From assembly GCF_029626235.1 (NCBI RefSeq), contig NZ_JARUBO010000005.1:2202501-2266500 (forward strand): a stretch of DNA of 64,000 nucleotides, given 5' to 3'. Source of the stretch: Micromonospora sp. WMMD1120. Lineage in GTDB: Bacteria > Actinomycetota > Actinomycetes > Mycobacteriales > Micromonosporaceae. Below, piece after piece: positions 62,003-64,000 of this stretch. Made by a program: the position numbers and the translations under genes. How positions within the stretch are numbered: the stretch's first letter is position 1; each line of letters begins with the position of its first letter. The notes under the pieces were generated by a model. That model ran no database searches and was not told the DNA's origin. It was given only the letters and a program-made list of their open reading frames with translations.

Positions 62003-64000
62003 TGCCCGCCCCCGTTCGCCGCTCCACCAAGCCGGGTCGGTCCGGAAGTTCCGCCGGCGCCCGATCGGGCCCGACCGGTCACGCCGGCCGCTCGCCTCGA
62101 CCGCATGTGCCGACCACTGCCGAGCAGCACGCCGAGTGGCTCGGCCTACTCCGCCCGGACGGCCCGTTCCTGACCGTGCCGGTGCTGGCCGAGGCCCTAC
62201 CGCACGGCCTGGACACCGTGCCCGACGAGGTGCGAGATCGGATCCGTCGGGCCTGGGGCGAAGTGCAGGACGCGCCGGACCTGCTCGGGCCGGCCTGGTT
62301 CGAAGTGATTCTCGGCGAGCTGGTCCGTTACCCGGCGGCTGCGCGTACCGATGGCACCAGCTTGCCGGCCGACGTGCTCGCCGCCGGGTTCCGACCAGAC
62401 GTGGTGATCTCAGGCCCGCAGCCCGGCGGCGGCCGGACGGGCCGGCTTTACGTCTACCGCTACCCCACGGGCACCTCACTGACGACGGCGCGTGGCGATC
62501 GGCCGGCCCTTACCGAGCAGGCCGCGCAGCTGTGCCGGGACACCCGAGTGCCGCTGGCGCTGCTGACGAACGGGCAGCACTGGGCATTGGTGCACGCGAG
62601 GCCCGGCGAGTCCACCGGCATCGCCGTCTTCGATGCGGACCTCTGGCTCGAGGAGCCGGCGCTGCTGCGGGCCTTCGCCACGCTGCTCGCCGCGCCGCGG
62701 GTACTAACCCCGCCAACCAATCCGGACGGCACCGCATCGGCCAGCCTCGCTGGGCTGTTCGCCCGCAGCGCCGAGGCGCTGACCCAGGTCACCGCTACGC
62801 TCGGCGACCAAGTCCGCCAGGCGGTGGAGCTCTTCGTCGGCGAACTCGCCCGGCTCGACCGGGAGTCCGGCGGCGCACTGCTAGCCGGTGTCAGCGACCG
62901 GGAGATCTACCGGGGTTCCCTGACAGTACTGATGCGGCTAGTTTTCCTGCTCTACGCGGAGGAACGGCGGCTGCTGCCGGTGACCGACCCGCTGTACGCG
63001 CAGGCGTACGCGGCGTCGACCCTATATGGCCAGCTTCGGGCAGTGCGGGATCTGCACGGCGACGAGGTCACCGACCGACGTAGCGCCGCTTGGCCTCGGC
63101 TGCTTGCCCTCTTTGCCGCCGTGCACGGCGGCTGCGAACACCCTGATCTGCGGATCCCGGCGCACAGCGGCTCGCTGTTCGCTCCGAACCGGTTTCCTTG
63201 GCTGGCTCAGGCGGCGGTCACCGATCGGGTCGTCTACGAGGTGCTGGACGCGCTGCTGGTGCTGCGGCACCGTGGCGGCAAGGCGGCCGAGCAGCTCAGC
63301 TACTCAAGCCTGGACGTGGAGCAGATCGGGCATGTCTACGAGGGCCTGCTGGAGTTCTCCTGCGTCCGGGTGGACCGTCCGCACCTCGGTCTGATCGGTA
63401 AGCGCGAGCCAGAACTGGCGCTGGAGGAGCTGGAGGAGCGCGCCACCGAGGGTGAGGAAGCGTTGCGCGGCTGGCTTGTCGCGCAGTGCGACATCACCCC
63501 CAAGCAGCTGGCGAAGGCACGGGGCGTCACCCCCACCCCACACGAGCTGGCCGCGCTACACGCGGCCTGCGACAACGACGCAAGTCTGGCCGAACGGGTA
63601 CGCCCGCTCTGGGGCCTGCTCCGAACCGACCTGCGCGGCCTGCCCACGGTCTTCCCGGCCGGCTCGGTGCTGTTCACGCAGTTCGGCGACCGGAGAGCCA
63701 CTGGCACCCACTACACCCCGCGCGAGCTGGCCGACGAGGTCGTCCGGCACACGCTGGCCCCGCTCTGCTTCGCCCCCGGCCCGACGCAAGGGGTCGTCGA
63801 GGAGGGGGTGTGGCGGGCCAAGACCGCCGACGAGCTGCTGAACCTCAAGGTGATCGACCCAGCTATGGGCTCCGGGGCGTTCCTGGTCTCGGCCTGCCGT
63901 TACCTGGCCGAGGTGGTAGTGCGGGCCTGGGAGCGAGACGGTATCCCGGTCGACGTGGCCGAGCAGGTCGGCGCCGACGGCACCCGAGATGACCTGCTCC
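62002..64000 (+). CDS. drmMI: DrmMI-like N6-adenine methylase, incomplete at window end
   Basis: An open frame of over 666 codons from the ATG at 62002 to the window edge, with no stop. The first 25 residues are basic and disordered. A conserved N-terminal region follows (AEWLGLLRPDGPFLTVPVLA, VFLLYAEERRLLPVTDPLYA, LEQIGHVYEGLLEFSC-like). The methylase core then begins: GTHYTPRELADEVVRHTLAP near residue 568 and VIDPAMGSGAFLVSACRYLA (SAM motif I) near 616-635. The catalytic NPPY should lie beyond the window. DrmMI modifies host adenines in class 1 DISARM. A solitary Eco57I-type methylase is the alternative until the next genes are seen. Confidence 0.87.
   Translation, partial: MPAPVRRSTKPGRSGSSAGARSGPTGHAGRSPRPHVPTTAEQHAEWLGLLRPDGPFLTVPVLAEALPHGLDTVPDEVRDRIRRAWGEVQDAPDLLGPAWFEVILGELVRYPAAARTDGTSLPADVLAAGFRPDVVISGPQPGGGRTGRLYVYRYPTGTSLTTARGDRPALTEQAAQLCRDTRVPLALLTNGQHWALVHARPGESTGIAVFDADLWLEEPALLRAFATLLAAPRVLTPPTNPDGTASASLAGLFARSAEALTQVTATLGDQVRQAVELFVGELARLDRESGGALLAGVSDREIYRGSLTVLMRLVFLLYAEERRLLPVTDPLYAQAYAASTLYGQLRAVRDLHGDEVTDRRSAAWPRLLALFAAVHGGCEHPDLRIPAHSGSLFAPNRFPWLAQAAVTDRVVYEVLDALLVLRHRGGKAAEQLSYSSLDVEQIGHVYEGLLEFSCVRVDRPHLGLIGKREPELALEELEERATEGEEALRGWLVAQCDITPKQLAKARGVTPTPHELAALHAACDNDASLAERVRPLWGLLRTDLRGLPTVFPAGSVLFTQFGDRRATGTHYTPRELADEVVRHTLAPLCFAPGPTQGVVEEGVWRAKTADELLNLKVIDPAMGSGAFLVSACRYLAEVVVRAWERDGIPVDVAEQVGADGTRDDLL

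Overview
The window is high-GC DNA with many GTG and TTG starts and ATGA/GTGA-type gene overlaps. Its families (DUF6244, DIP1984, DUF5919, Replic_Relax, SitI3) are typical of a filamentous actinomycete, most likely Micromonosporaceae. Almost nothing here is core metabolism. It is accessory DNA: defence and conflict genes, a small specialised-metabolism operon, and remnants of integrated elements around a tRNA-Lys.

Left part (1-20 kb). A PARIS-like pair (AriA-type ATPase and AriB-type DUF4435 protein) lies between two inverted copies of an IS701-type insertion sequence. The right copy is decayed and cuts a DUF5713 gene. Next comes a translationally coupled cassette: an NrtR-like Nudix regulator, a nucleosidase effector, a small protein sharing a VGVQ-type motif with the nucleosidase, and a 4-TM protein. 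A DIP1984 gene, a NADAR gene divergent from a three-gene operon, a nucleotidyltransferase/degenerate kinase pair, and a toxin module follow. The toxin module has a DUF6244 helical protein, a CdiA-CT-like tRNase and a SitI3 immunity protein. An accessory TrpRS and a Nudix-nucleotidyltransferase fusion close this part.

Middle (20-40 kb). Seven minus-strand genes in tight array encode a PhyH oxygenase, a SerRS, a nucleotidyltransferase, a DenD-like dehydrogenase, a B12-binding radical SAM protein, a GSAM-like aminotransferase and a TylF-like methyltransferase. A converging OtnI/Hyi-like isomerase joins them. This looks like a biosynthetic cluster without PKS or NRPS genes. A divergent XRE/TPR regulator, split by a frameshift, faces it. 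Then come an APH-like kinase, a DUF5919-Nudix-HD operon, a lone XRE domain, a permease-acetamidase-GPP34 operon, a lipidated or anchored protein and a GNAT.

Right part (40-64 kb). tRNA-Lys(UUU) carries a decayed integrase and a decayed regulator-like fragment. Beyond it are a two-gene membrane module, an orphan N6-adenine methylase (fused to an HTH) with a half-size specificity subunit, and an actinomycete integrative element. That element has a tyrosine integrase and an excisionase. It also has a 1.2 kb gene-free region with 10-bp-phased decamer repeats bracketed by a 47-bp inverted repeat, followed by a Replic_Relax protein. The window ends in a second defence island: a GmrSD-type DUF262/DUF1524 protein, a UvrD-type helicase with a RelE-like N-terminus, and the first two genes (drmD, partial drmMI) of a class 1 DISARM-like system.
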